Below, piece by piece: positions 43,952 through 53,362 of a stretch of DNA of 64,000 nucleotides. Both the position numbers and the translations under genes were made by a program. The notes under the pieces were generated by a model. It was not told the origin of the DNA. It worked only from the letters and a program-made list of their open reading frames with translations, and did not search any database. Each line of letters begins with the position of its first letter. Within the stretch, counting starts at the first letter, position 1. Source of the stretch: Candidatus Zixiibacteriota bacterium (lineage in GTDB: Bacteria; Zixibacteria; MSB-5A5; JAABVY01); assembly GCA_011056555.1 (NCBI GenBank), contig DSEQ01000004.1, positions 1 to 64,000 of the forward strand, written 5' to 3'.

Positions 43952-46900
43952 ATGAAAAAGTTGATGGTGGCTATCTTGTTGCTTGGGTTCATCTTGCCCG
44001 GAACAGTCCTGGCACTGGACTACCTGGAAACGGATCAATCCAAGTACATTGACACCCCGGGATTTCTCGGATTTGTCCCGGACCGCTTCATTGTTGTTTT
44101 AAAAGACAATGTGGCTGTCGATCATGGAAAAGACTTGAACAGATCAGTAGCCCTGTCCAACCTCTCGGGCTTTGATGCACTGGCTCAGAAATACGAAGTC
44201 GAGAGCTTAAGGCCCCAGTTCCCCGGTGCCGACCGCAACAGTGTATCGCTCACAGCGGAAGCACAGGATATTTCACGGCATTACAAAGTTTACATTCAGA
44301 GTGGAACTTTGGAAGAAGCGATGGCCGATTATGCCGCCCTCCCGGACGTGGAAAGGGTTGAGCCGATCGGGGTCCATGTTCTCTATTCCACTCCCAATGA
44401 CCCATATTATGTGGATCCTCCCAGCGGATATGCCTATGACCAGTGGCATTACTGGGACACTTATGGTATGAATGCCGACAGCGCCTGGGATAAGGAAGCC
44501 GGCGATAATACGGTACTGGTGGGCGTCCTCGATATGGGCGCAAAATATGACCATATCGATCTGGGCGGGAGTAATCCTCCCGGTCCGAACGATGCCAGTA
44601 CAAACGGTAATATCTGGGTTAATACGAACGAGATTCCCGGAAATGGCGTCGATGATGACGGCAATGGCTATGTCGACGACATTATTGGATGGGACTTTGT
44701 AGAGAGTACCGATTGGTATTCATATCCCTGTGTCGACCTCGATTGCGGAGGGGCCGACAATGATCCCTGGGACGGCGATGGGCACGGCACTCATGTGTCC
44801 GGCACTATAGGCGCTATCACGAATAATGGTTACGCCGTATCCGGTGTTGCCGGCGGCTGGGGTGACGGAACTTACACCGGCGGTGGCAACGGAGTCAAAA
44901 TCGTGCCCTGCCGTATCGGCTATGTCCTGGACTACTGGATCTACGGTAACGTTGGCGTAGTCATTATGGACTATGTGGCCGAAGCTATGTATTATATGGC
45001 TGAGCTTAAAATTGATGGATGGAACGTTGCCGCTATTAATTGCTCATTTGGAAATTCCAATTCGGGCGGCCTCGCCGCTGCGACAGACTATCTTCTGGCG
45101 CAGGATGTTATGGTAATTTCTGCTGCAGGCAACAGCGATGCCGACGATCCAAGTTATCTGGGAACAAGAGCGGACTGTCTCGATGTCGGTGCAACCGATA
45201 GCCAGGGAAATCCGGCCGATTTCTCGACCTATGGCTCGTGGGTAGATATTGCCGCACCGGGCGTGGCAGTCCTTAGCACTATCACCGATCCGGCCAATCC
45301 CACGGTTGATTACGTTGCGCCTCTTGACGGGACTTCGATGTCGTGTCCGCATGTCGTGGGCGTGGCGGCATTACTGGAATCGTTTAATCCCGCGCTTTCG
45401 GGACCTGACAAATTTGCAATTATCACTGATGCTGCAAATACAAAATCATATAATCAGACAAAATATGTCGGAGTCGGTATTGTCGACGCCGGCAAGTGTC
45501 TTAATGCTGCCGGGCCGGAATGTGACCTGGCTGCAGATTTTTCCGGCTCACCAACCTCAGGCTGTGCGCCATTGACAGTGGATTTCACAGACCAATCCAG
45601 CGGTACCGGCATTGACGGCTGGTCATGGACATTTGGCGATGGCGGTAATTCATCCGCCCAGAATCCCAGCTATACATACAATACGCCCGGCACGTATACA
45701 GTCAGCCTGACCGTATCCAGCAGCTCACAGGGCTGTGATGACACACAAACCAAAACCGGCTACATAACCGTGAACGGCGGTCCGACTGCTAATTTTGAAG
45801 GCAGTCCGACAAGCGGAACCGAGCCGTTGACCGTAAACTTTACAGATCTATCGGCTGATGCTACCGGCTGGTCGTGGGATTTTGGTGATGGTGCCGGGTC
45901 ATCGACCGAACAAAATCCATCTTACACTTACAATAGCGCAGGTACCTATACAGTTATACTGACAGCTTCCAATGCCTGCGGTTCGGATGTCGAGCATAAG
46001 GTTGATTATATCACCGTCAATCCGTGCGTTGCGCCTGTGGCCGATTTTGTGGGCTCGCCCACCAGCGGCGAGGTTCCTCTGCAGGTAAGCTTCACCGACC
46101 AGTCGAGCGGCAACCCGACTTCATGGAGCTGGGACTTCGGCGACGGCACAGGTACATCGACACAGCAGAATCCGTCATATACTTACAATGACGCCGGTAC
46201 CTATACGGTGACCTTAACCGCGACCAATAGCTGCGGCAGCGATGTTGAGACCAAAGTTGACTATATCACGGTGACCTGCACAGCGCCGGTGGCTGATTTT
46301 TCAGGCACGCCTACTGCGGGCAATGCTCCTCTGACGGTCAACTTCACAGACCTTTCGACCGGCGCGACCGGCTGGTCATGGGACTTCGGCGATGGCCTCG
46401 GAACCTCGACCCAGCAGAATCCCTCGTACACATATAATGATCCGGGTACATATACGGTTACATTGACAGCGACCAACTCCTGCGGTTCGGATCAGGCTGT
46501 CAAACTCGATTATATCACCGTAACCGAATCGCAATTTACAAAGGCATATCCGCTTTCGGATATCCCGGTTTATGGCACTGTTTCAGGAAGTTACCTGGAT
46601 ACATACAGCAGCGACAATGTTTATGAGACCATAACTGAAATTCAATACACCGGCCATCCGGTCAAAACATACAGCTATCTGGAGCACAAGTGGAACTTCA
46701 ACATCGACGCTTCCAGCGGAGCCACTTTCTATCTCGAAGCCTATCGCCCCGATAACTCCGACGGCGACGACTTTACATTCGCTTATTCCACTGATGATGT
46801 GAACTATTATAATCTGGCCACTGTAGCCAGCGCAACCGAACAGGTCTACACCGCTTCCCTTCCGGCCATCACAGGAGTTGTATATATACGAGTCCTTGAC

Positions 46901-47863
46901 AGCCAGAGAGGGTGGGGGACAAATTCTCTTGATCCGGTCTATGTGGACGAGATGTATATTGAATACAGCTCAGCCCCGGCTCCCCCGACAGCCAATTTCA
47001 GCGGCAATCCGACCTCCGGTTTTGCGCCCTTGACTGTCCAGTTCACCGATATGTCAACCGGCAGTCCGACCTCGTGGAGCTGGGATTTTGGAGACGGAGT
47101 CGGCACTTCAACTGTCCAGAATCCATCTTATACCTATAACAATCCCGGGACTTATACTGTCTCGATGACTGCCACAAATGATTATGGCTCAGATACCGAA
47201 ACCAAGGTTGACTACATAATTGTGACTGAACAGGGCACCGATTATTGTTTCGTTTACGATATGACTGTATCACGCAAGACAGCAGGTCCCAACTGCAGCG
47301 GTCAATGCTGGGCCACGATATACAATTCGAGCGGCCAGCCTTTGGCCAACGCAACTGTTTATCTTAGCGCCACGGGCCCGGTGGGCGGCGCTTACAGCGC
47401 ATTGACAGGTGCTGACGGTGTGGCCTTTGTCGAAACCGGAAAGACCAAGGAGTGTGCCGGCGAATGGTGCTTTGAGGTGACCGATGTCACTCATGCGACT
47501 TATCCATATGATGCGGGAGCAAATAATGTCACCAGCGCCTGTGAATCGGGATGGGTTTATGATGTTGACGGTATCGCATCAGCATCCCGACAGATCCCGG
47601 ATCAGTTCACCCTGGAGCAGAACCGTCCCAACCCGTTCAACCCGGTAACAGAAATAGCATTCAACCTGCCGCAGGGCTCCCAGGTCAAATTGGAGATATT
47701 CAATATCACCGGCCAGAGAGTAGCGGTGCTTGCAAACGGATATTATGACGCCGGTCGCTATTCTGTAACCTGGAATGCCGTCGGGCAGACTTCAGGCATT
47801 TATTTCTACAGAATCGTCACAGACAGCTTCACCGAATCGAAAAAGATGATTCTTTTGAAATAG
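43952..47863 (+). CDS. Subtilisin-like (S8) protease with PKD domains and T9SS sorting domain
   Basis: A 1303-residue secreted protein: signal peptide (~1-22), an inhibitor-type prodomain (~40-140), then the S8 domain with VLDMGAKYDH (Asp ~194), DGHGTHVSGT (His ~280) and DGTSMSCPHVVG (Ser ~462). Five PKD modules follow (SWDFGDG...NPSYTYNxPGTYTV) at about 527, 611, 694, 775 and 1010. Between the fourth and fifth lies a carbohydrate-binding-like segment (~855-1005). A further beta domain (~1095-1205) and a type A sorting tail (NRPNPFNPVTEIAF...KKMILLK) end it. It is a surface-directed protease, probably with scavenging or adhesive roles. Confidence 0.92.
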   Translation: MKKLMVAILLLGFILPGTVLALDYLETDQSKYIDTPGFLGFVPDRFIVVLKDNVAVDHGKDLNRSVALSNLSGFDALAQKYEVESLRPQFPGADRNSVSLTAEAQDISRHYKVYIQSGTLEEAMADYAALPDVERVEPIGVHVLYSTPNDPYYVDPPSGYAYDQWHYWDTYGMNADSAWDKEAGDNTVLVGVLDMGAKYDHIDLGGSNPPGPNDASTNGNIWVNTNEIPGNGVDDDGNGYVDDIIGWDFVESTDWYSYPCVDLDCGGADNDPWDGDGHGTHVSGTIGAITNNGYAVSGVAGGWGDGTYTGGGNGVKIVPCRIGYVLDYWIYGNVGVVIMDYVAEAMYYMAELKIDGWNVAAINCSFGNSNSGGLAAATDYLLAQDVMVISAAGNSDADDPSYLGTRADCLDVGATDSQGNPADFSTYGSWVDIAAPGVAVLSTITDPANPTVDYVAPLDGTSMSCPHVVGVAALLESFNPALSGPDKFAIITDAANTKSYNQTKYVGVGIVDAGKCLNAAGPECDLAADFSGSPTSGCAPLTVDFTDQSSGTGIDGWSWTFGDGGNSSAQNPSYTYNTPGTYTVSLTVSSSSQGCDDTQTKTGYITVNGGPTANFEGSPTSGTEPLTVNFTDLSADATGWSWDFGDGAGSSTEQNPSYTYNSAGTYTVILTASNACGSDVEHKVDYITVNPCVAPVADFVGSPTSGEVPLQVSFTDQSSGNPTSWSWDFGDGTGTSTQQNPSYTYNDAGTYTVTLTATNSCGSDVETKVDYITVTCTAPVADFSGTPTAGNAPLTVNFTDLSTGATGWSWDFGDGLGTSTQQNPSYTYNDPGTYTVTLTATNSCGSDQAVKLDYITVTESQFTKAYPLSDIPVYGTVSGSYLDTYSSDNVYETITEIQYTGHPVKTYSYLEHKWNFNIDASSGATFYLEAYRPDNSDGDDFTFAYSTDDVNYYNLATVASATEQVYTASLPAITGVVYIRVLDSQRGWGTNSLDPVYVDEMYIEYSSAPAPPTANFSGNPTSGFAPLTVQFTDMSTGSPTSWSWDFGDGVGTSTVQNPSYTYNNPGTYTVSMTATNDYGSDTETKVDYIIVTEQGTDYCFVYDMTVSRKTAGPNCSGQCWATIYNSSGQPLANATVYLSATGPVGGAYSALTGADGVAFVETGKTKECAGEWCFEVTDVTHATYPYDAGANNVTSACESGWVYDVDGIASASRQIPDQFTLEQNRPNPFNPVTEIAFNLPQGSQVKLEIFNITGQRVAVLANGYYDAGRYSVTWNAVGQTSGIYFYRIVTDSFTESKKMILLK

Positions 47864-47888
47864 TCATCTTAATAAGATCACGATAAGA

Positions 47889-47917
47889 AAGGCAGGCCCG
47901 AGGGGTCTGCCTTTTTT
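47889..47917 (+). terminator. Rho-independent terminator
   Basis: AAGGCAGGCC / GGTCTGCCTT stem with a short loop and a run of T, 26 bases after the subtilase stop. Confidence 0.85.
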
Positions 47918-47995
47918 GTTATAGCAAATATGCCGGAAAATCAGGCAAATTACTAAGTATCCTAATGTTTTATGCTACATAGAATTAGTGAAAAG

Positions 47996-48032
47996 AATGA
48001 ATATTCATTATAATTATATATTGGAAATATAT
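47996..48032. promoter_or_regulatory. Two palindromes before the XRE gene (possible operator)
   Basis: AATGAATATTCATT (47996-48009), a perfect 14-base palindrome, and ATATATT-GGA-AATATAT (48016-48032), a perfect 7-3-7 repeat, lie directly upstream of the ATG at 48055. Autoregulation by the XRE protein is likely but not shown. The high AT content lowers the weight of the second. Confidence 0.4.
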
Positions 48033-48054
48033 AACATATTATTATATTTATCGT

Positions 48055-48327
48055 ATGAAAGGGCGAAAACTCTATAACAGGATTCTGGTCTTAAGAAAAG
48101 AGCGCGGTATGTCCAGGAAGGATCTGGCCGAGAAGATAGGCGTCAACTTCCAGACCGTCGGCTACCTGGAGAGGGAGGAATACAATCCCAGCCTGGACCT
48201 GGCTTTCAGGATAAGCGAAGTCTTCGGGCTGCCGGTGGAGATGATCTTTTCGACAGACCCGATGAAGCCCTTAAGCGAGGAGCTTATGGCACAAAGAAAA
48301 CAAGCCGGAGGGCAGAATGATGTCTGA
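48055..48327 (+). CDS. XRE-family transcriptional regulator
   Basis: A 90-residue protein that is almost all helix-turn-helix: RILVLRKERGMSRKDLAEKIGVNFQTVGYLEREEYNPSLDLAFRISEVFGLPVEMIF. It is close to the short YozG-like regulators found beside small membrane proteins. It overlaps the next gene by 11 bases, which supports co-translation. Likely autoregulated via the palindromes just upstream. Confidence 0.85.
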   Translation: MKGRKLYNRILVLRKERGMSRKDLAEKIGVNFQTVGYLEREEYNPSLDLAFRISEVFGLPVEMIFSTDPMKPLSEELMAQRKQAGGQNDV

Positions 48328-48760
48328 AGCATTGAAGACAGATAAATCGAAGCGGAGGATGGGGGTGGTGCTCAACTACGGCACGCTTCTTCTGGCATTG
48401 GTATGTTTCTATATCGCCGAAATCGATACCTGGAATATCCCCTATGCAATTATATGCCTGGCGGCGCTTGCCGGGGTTGTGTACAGCTTCATGCAGGTCC
48501 ACATGAAAACGAGGCTGTGGCATCTGGCACATGCTCGAACTCAAGATTTGGACGAACGCCAGATCCAGGTTACTCACGAGTCGCTCCGGCATTCCTACAC
48601 CTGCTTCACAATTATATCGCTCAGCATATTTCTAATTGCTGATCTCTACAAACATTTTTCCTCACGGGCGGGTGAACTGACCCTGATGCCGGTTATTGCG
48701 GGGCTGATCTACCTGGCACATACTCTTCCCTCCTCCGTATTGGCCTGGACTGAGAGATAA
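48317..48760 (+). CDS. Small membrane protein, partner of the XRE regulator
   Basis: A 147-residue protein with four hydrophobic segments (about 18-36, 41-60, 93-113, 121-143). A central charged region includes ARTQDLDERQIQVTHES, where the DERQ motif is typical of membrane proteins that co-occur with short XRE regulators. Function unknown. GGAGG before the ATG; the start may be 48317 or 48320. Confidence 0.75.
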   Translation: MMSEALKTDKSKRRMGVVLNYGTLLLALVCFYIAEIDTWNIPYAIICLAALAGVVYSFMQVHMKTRLWHLAHARTQDLDERQIQVTHESLRHSYTCFTIISLSIFLIADLYKHFSSRAGELTLMPVIAGLIYLAHTLPSSVLAWTER

Positions 48761-48843
48761 ATATAAGAAAATACGCGGCGTCACCGGACATTTCCGGCTT
48801 CGCCGCGCATCTATCGTGCATCTGTATTTCAAAGAGGTGAAAA

Positions 48844-49410
48844 CTACATACGCTCGGCCTTAACATCAACCTTCGTTCCCTGGCTGACAGTATTGAACAC
48901 AGGTGAGAAGGATGAGAAGGTCGCCAACTCATTTATCTGCTCATCAGTGAGATTATCCGCCTTGATTTTAAAATTCATTCGGATACCCTGATAGCCCGGC
49001 CGCACATTGGGGTCGATTCCTAAAAAACCATGCAGATCGATATCACCGTCTATTGAGGACTCAATTTCCTGGATTTCGATTCCGCGGGCGGCTGCATGAT
49101 AGACTATGCCGCTGGTTACACATCCGGCCAGAGCATTCAGAAGATGCTCGACCGGATTGGCGCCCTTGTCTTTACCCAGCAGGATCGCCGGTTCATCGCA
49201 GTCGATCACGAAGGTCTGCTCATGGTCTATATCCTCGAAAGCGCCATAGAAGTCTTTGATGGTGGAACGGTTGTGCCCGCAATCCTGCCACTGATTGGTG
49301 ATGCGAAATTTGAATTTGGCGATTCCCGGAGTAGCCTTGATCGAATCGATGGTCTTGAATAGTTCTTCGGTGTTGACACCGTTTACGATTGTTTTAGTCC
49401 TGGTAGCCAT
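48844..49410 (-). CDS. OsmC-family protein
   Basis: A 188-residue protein. NPVEHLLNALAGCVTSGIVYHAA carries the first conserved Cys of OsmC/Ohr peroxidases. The second Cys is not visible in the expected SFSPVFNTV region, so classic two-Cys peroxidase activity is doubtful; it resembles the YhfA-like subgroup. It lies 55 bases after the hydrolase gene and is in the same direction, so both should be expressed from the sigma-54 promoter at 50478. Confidence 0.8.
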   Translation of the reverse strand: MATRTKTIVNGVNTEELFKTIDSIKATPGIAKFKFRITNQWQDCGHNRSTIKDFYGAFEDIDHEQTFVIDCDEPAILLGKDKGANPVEHLLNALAGCVTSGIVYHAAARGIEIQEIESSIDGDIDLHGFLGIDPNVRPGYQGIRMNFKIKADNLTDEQINELATFSSFSPVFNTVSQGTKVDVKAERM

Positions 49411-49465
49411 TTTTAGCTCCTTTTGCTTTTAAGGTTATTAAGTTAATTATTTGTAATCAGATTCT

Positions 49466-50416
49466 TTAATTGCTCAAGATACTGCTCAATCTTGTTCTCG
49501 ATTCCTGTCCCGCAAAGGATGCGGTATAGTGCTCATGGAGCAGGCACCTGCCCATACCCGAGAGAGGCGCGCCCGTATTTCTTTTCTCCCTGGTAGTTTT
49601 GGCAAGCGCTTTCTCGCTGTCGTGCCTTTTAAGGAAGTTGAAGATAAGATCATTGACACTTTCCGCATGTGTCAGCGGTCCCATATGTCCCATCCCCGGA
49701 AGAGCACAGAACTCAAGTTTCGGAAGCCCGGCTGCCAGAAGTTCTGTTATACGTCGTGTCGTATTCCGGGTCTCGACCCCATGCAGGTAGAGAACCGGGA
49801 TGTCTATTTTGCTGTAATCGGCCAGGTTCGAGTCGTCGGAAAAGAGGGAGTCAAAATTCATCAGCACACTGCGCATGCTGCCGGCCAGTATCGAATGCCG
49901 TCGGGCATCCAGCTTCTCCCAGCTACCCTCGCCGTTCCAGTAATTCACGAATATTCGGGCAGCCTCATGCGGCTGTCTGTCTTCCAGTTCATGATAAACC
50001 GCCTCTCTTACGCGGCGGATTTCAACTTCTGCATCTCCAGTACTGTCAGAATCAAACAGCAGCCTGAATAAAACCGGCTCATACACAACCAGGCTCTTCA
50101 GCTTCCCCGCATATATCAAAGCCGCTTTCATCGCCAGCGCCGCACCGAATGAGTGGCCGATCAAATGAACAGGCTCATCCTGCTGCTCGAAAAGAGGCTC
50201 TAAAAGCGCGGCTTCCTGATCCAGGGACATCAGTGTCCCGCCATTCCAGGCCTGGCTCTTGCCATATCCGTAAAGATCTGGTGCGATGACATGGTAATTG
50301 TCGGCCAATTTATCTGTCAGCGTCCGCCACTGCCCGGAAGTACTTGCGCTGCTATGTAAACAGATCACAGGCTGCCCATCCCCGAAATGATTTGTGTGAA
50401 GTTTTATGTACCGCAT
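49466..50416 (-). CDS. Alpha/beta hydrolase under sigma-54 control
   Basis: A 316-residue enzyme: VICLHSSASTSGQWRTL (oxyanion region), nucleophile GHSFGAALA (Ser ~92), acid in LYLHGVETRN (weak, Glu rather than Asp) and His in LPGMGHMGPLTH. Beyond the usual end (NFLKRHD, ~264) a 50-residue basic tail follows that has no match to the fold. It starts 50 bases after a near-consensus -24/-12 element. The reaction is unknown; esterase or C-C hydrolase activity is possible. Confidence 0.82.
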   Translation of the reverse strand: MRYIKLHTNHFGDGQPVICLHSSASTSGQWRTLTDKLADNYHVIAPDLYGYGKSQAWNGGTLMSLDQEAALLEPLFEQQDEPVHLIGHSFGAALAMKAALIYAGKLKSLVVYEPVLFRLLFDSDSTGDAEVEIRRVREAVYHELEDRQPHEAARIFVNYWNGEGSWEKLDARRHSILAGSMRSVLMNFDSLFSDDSNLADYSKIDIPVLYLHGVETRNTTRRITELLAAGLPKLEFCALPGMGHMGPLTHAESVNDLIFNFLKRHDSEKALAKTTREKRNTGAPLSGMGRCLLHEHYTASFAGQESRTRLSSILSN

Positions 50417-50477
50417 TTTATTTGCCTCGCTTTTTAATTTTCTGTTTCCGTCTTATTTGATCTGTCCCGATGCTATT

Positions 50478-50494
50478 GCAGGAGCCGTGCCAAA
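50478..50494 (-). promoter_or_regulatory. Sigma-54 promoter (-24/-12)
   Basis: Read on the reverse strand: TTTGGCACGGCTCCTGC, matching TTGGCACG-N4-TTGC at all but one base. It lies 62 bases before the ATG at 50416. Confidence 0.85.
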
Positions 50495-50567
50495 CTTTCA
50501 AACAAACTTACTACTGGTTGAATGACATTGACTTACTGAAATTCGATTGCCCCTGCCCGTTGACCAG

Positions 50568-50609
50568 ATTTCGTGACTTCACGAAATTTCGTGAGCTGAT
50601 ACACGAGAT
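50568..50609. promoter_or_regulatory. Enhancer-like palindromes for the sigma-54 activator
   Basis: ATTTCGTGA-CT-TCACGAAAT (50568-50587) is a perfect 9-2-9 inverted repeat. A second one, ATTTCGTG-N8-CACGAGAT (50586-50609), overlaps it and has one mismatch. They lie 75-130 bases upstream of the promoter at 50478 and just after the stop of the activator gene. Confidence 0.7.
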
Positions 50610-50651
50610 TTCGCAGGATCATCCGAATTTTCGATAAACCCTGGCAGGTGG

Positions 50652-52589
50652 TTATTGAGGTTTTGAAATTCCGAGGGCCTTGAGACGTGAGCTTAAAGTT
50701 GTGGGTTTCATTCCCAGGAGTCGGGCGGCGCCCTCAGAGCCTGATACTCTCCATCGCGACTTTTCCATGGCCCTGATTAAATTATTCCGTTCCAGCTCGC
50801 GAAGTTCATCTACAGTGTGAATTTGGTCATCAATCATTTTTGCGCTGATCGTAGAAGACAAACTCTGTTTAGCAAAAATCTCAGGAAAAGCACGCTCCAG
50901 ATTAAGCTGTCCGTTGCGCGACGTGATCACTGCACGTTCGATGATATTCTGCAGTTCGCGCACATTACCCGGCCAATCGTACGATTTTAAGAGGTCTATA
51001 CATTCCTGGCTGAGAGGCTCAACCACACGCCCCATTCTATTGGAATAATTCTTGATAAATGTATTGGCCAGCAGGATTATGTCATCCTCACGCTCCCTCA
51101 AGGGAGGGATTTGCAGCGGGAAGACATTGAGACGAAAATACAGGTCCTCCCTGAATTTCCCCTCCTCGACCATCTCCGCCAGATTACGATTGGTGGCAGC
51201 TATAACTCGCACATCGACTTTTGCCGTCCTGGAGCCTCCGACCGGCTCAAATTCTCCCTCCTGCAAAACGCGCAGTAGTTTGGACTGTAAGTCGACCGGC
51301 AACTCACCGATTTCATCCAAGAATATGGTTCCCCCGTCGGCAAGTGCAAATCGTCCTTCACGCTTACCGGTTGCGCCTGTGAACGCCCCTTTTTCATGCC
51401 CGAAGAACTCGCTTTCAATAAGAGTTGAGGGTATGGCGGCGCAGTTAACCTTGATCAGTGTCTTCTCTCTTCTGCGGCTCGAATTATGGATGGCGCTGGC
51501 AATCAGCTCCTTGCCGGTGCCGGTCTCCCCCTGCAGCAAAACGGTGGCATCAGTCTGAGCAACCTCTTTCACATCACGTAAAAGCTCAAGCATCGGGCGG
51601 CTGCCTGCAATTATCTCATCAAAATTATGAAAAAGCTTGAGCTCTTCCCTCAGGTACCGGGATTCAGTCTGCAGTTCATTTATTCTTTTTTCGGCCTCGA
51701 GCCGATCGTTAATATTGCGCAAAATCAGCAGATAGTATGTATTCCGGCTTAGTTGATAACATGAAAGCGTCGCCTCAGCCATGAATTTCTCACCACTGCC
51801 TGATTTGCCGTGCAGACCACCTGGAATCCACAAATACTTTTTTTCCGAAGATGAATTGGAAAGCCCCGAGACTATCTTCGACAGCTTATTGAAGGATTCG
51901 TCCGAAAGGCAATATGAGAAACTCCTGCCAATAACATGATCGGAATCACATCCAAAGATCTTTTCAGCCGCCGAGTTGACCAATGTAATATTGAGGTCAT
52001 TATCCAGCTCAACGATGGCATCCATAGCGCTGTCAACCAGGCCGGATAGTTTTCTTTCACGAGCGCGCAGCTCTGCCTCGGCCCTCAATCTTCTCAGCTC
52101 CGCCGCAGCGCGAGCGGAGAAAATATTGAAGATTGCAATCTTGCGCGGATCCTCCGGCATAGGCGCAGTGTCCATAACAGAAAGATGTCCCAGCACCCTT
52201 TCGTCAGTATCCAGCAGCGGAACCCCCATATAACTGACCGCCCCAACCGCCGCCAGATCGGGATCATGGGGGTAAAGCTTTACAACTTTATCCGGAATAT
52301 GAATAAAACGCTTTTCCTGAATTACCGGCTCACAGGGTGTGCCGCTGACATCATACTCGAAATCCTCCACAAACTTGCCGTCCATCCAGAATGCATGCGC
52401 TCGCAGACGATAACAGTCCTCCAGAAATTCGGTCACCCAGGCTCCATAGGTGCCCAGAGCATGGCACAGGTTTTTCACCAGGGCCTTGAAAAAATCTTGG
52501 CCAAATTCTGACGAGGTACCCTCCAGAATACTGCGCAAAGCGGGATCAACCAGCAAATCCTGCCGGCTGCTGTTAGTGTATTTCTCCAT
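50652..52589 (-). CDS. Sigma-54-dependent activator with GAF and PAS domains
   Basis: A 645-residue enhancer-binding protein. Residues ~25-170 are a GAF domain (LRSILEGTSSEFGQDFFKALVKNL...). A PAS domain (~185-300) and a coiled-coil linker precede the AAA+ domain (~325-560) with QGETGTGKE (Walker A), the intact GAFTGA loop and GGTIFLDEIGEL (Walker B). The C-terminal Fis-type HTH (GAARLLGMKPTTLSSRLKALGI) binds DNA. Its gene lies immediately upstream of the palindromes and the hydrolase/OsmC operon, so this is very likely its target. The ligand of GAF or PAS is unknown. Confidence 0.93.
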   Translation of the reverse strand: MEKYTNSSRQDLLVDPALRSILEGTSSEFGQDFFKALVKNLCHALGTYGAWVTEFLEDCYRLRAHAFWMDGKFVEDFEYDVSGTPCEPVIQEKRFIHIPDKVVKLYPHDPDLAAVGAVSYMGVPLLDTDERVLGHLSVMDTAPMPEDPRKIAIFNIFSARAAAELRRLRAEAELRARERKLSGLVDSAMDAIVELDNDLNITLVNSAAEKIFGCDSDHVIGRSFSYCLSDESFNKLSKIVSGLSNSSSEKKYLWIPGGLHGKSGSGEKFMAEATLSCYQLSRNTYYLLILRNINDRLEAEKRINELQTESRYLREELKLFHNFDEIIAGSRPMLELLRDVKEVAQTDATVLLQGETGTGKELIASAIHNSSRRREKTLIKVNCAAIPSTLIESEFFGHEKGAFTGATGKREGRFALADGGTIFLDEIGELPVDLQSKLLRVLQEGEFEPVGGSRTAKVDVRVIAATNRNLAEMVEEGKFREDLYFRLNVFPLQIPPLREREDDIILLANTFIKNYSNRMGRVVEPLSQECIDLLKSYDWPGNVRELQNIIERAVITSRNGQLNLERAFPEIFAKQSLSSTISAKMIDDQIHTVDELRELERNNLIRAMEKSRWRVSGSEGAARLLGMKPTTLSSRLKALGISKPQ

Positions 52590-52852
52590 TTTCTCACACT
52601 TCCGGAAAAAGTGTACGGTTTAAATCCCGACTGCTATGGATTCTCCCGTTATTGACTAAATATAGTCCACTTAAAAAGCAAAACAAGGAAAATCTGGATA
52701 AGTTTTGTCTCATATGATAATTTTTGATAAATTACACACAATTGGCAGTGCGGTGTTACCTATAACTCTTTTAAGTCCCTGGACTACAATGCATTAGAAA
52801 AACCGCCCTCTGTTTCCGGCATATCCCCATCCGGGCGCTGTCCTGGTCCGCA

Positions 52853-53197
52853 CTAAGCGCCGCGATTCGGCACGATGCAGATAAACTCAAATTCTTGATC
52901 AAAAGGATTCTTAAATTGATGGGCAGTATTAGCTGGTACGAGTGCAAAGTCGCCGCCAATTATCTCTTTAGTTTCATCCCCGATAGTAAGCGTGCCCCTG
53001 CCCTTCATGACATAATTAATATGCTCCCAGTCATGCTGATGATGCGGTGAATATCCACCAGGCTTGATCCTGAAAACTCTGAGAGTATAGTCCTTCCAGC
53101 CCTGGGCCGGTCCGATAACATTCGCCTTGAGTATTTTCTCCGCCCCTTCCATTTCGATTTCTTCCAACTTCATATCTCTATTCTTGATTACCGGCAT
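52853..53197 (-). CDS. Cupin-domain protein
   Basis: A 114-residue protein from the ATG at 53197, which has an AAGGAG site; the frame is open to 53296 without support. RIKPGGYSPHHQHDWEHINYVMKGRGTLTIGDE gives the first cupin motif with two His and a Glu, and GDFALVPANTAHQFKNP the second with His, so the four metal ligands are present. It could be a metal-dependent enzyme or a sensor. Single gene, divergent from the cyclase gene at 53363. Confidence 0.8.
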   Translation of the reverse strand: MPVIKNRDMKLEEIEMEGAEKILKANVIGPAQGWKDYTLRVFRIKPGGYSPHHQHDWEHINYVMKGRGTLTIGDETKEIIGGDFALVPANTAHQFKNPFDQEFEFICIVPNRGA

Positions 53198-53362
53198 TGC
53201 AAATCTCCTTTTTATTTTGCTGTCTTTATAATCAAATATAACAATAAAGCTGTCCTGATGTTTTTTATTCTTTCGCATTTTAAAAAGAATGAACAATACA
53301 GCAAGTAAAGGGTGTTTAATAGATTACAGTAACTTAACCGGAAATCACAAAAGAGGGTTGAC

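Noticed and set aside
43743-43955. A 70-codon ORF upstream of the subtilase gene.
   Set aside because: AT-rich, Ile-rich, no ribosome binding site and no recognisable motif. It overlaps the subtilase start and is probably its untranslated leader.
49466-49620. The basic C-terminal tail of the sigma-54-controlled hydrolase could be a frameshift product.
   Set aside because: The other frames in this stretch do not restore a longer hydrolase match, and the fold already ends before the tail, so no frameshift is supported.
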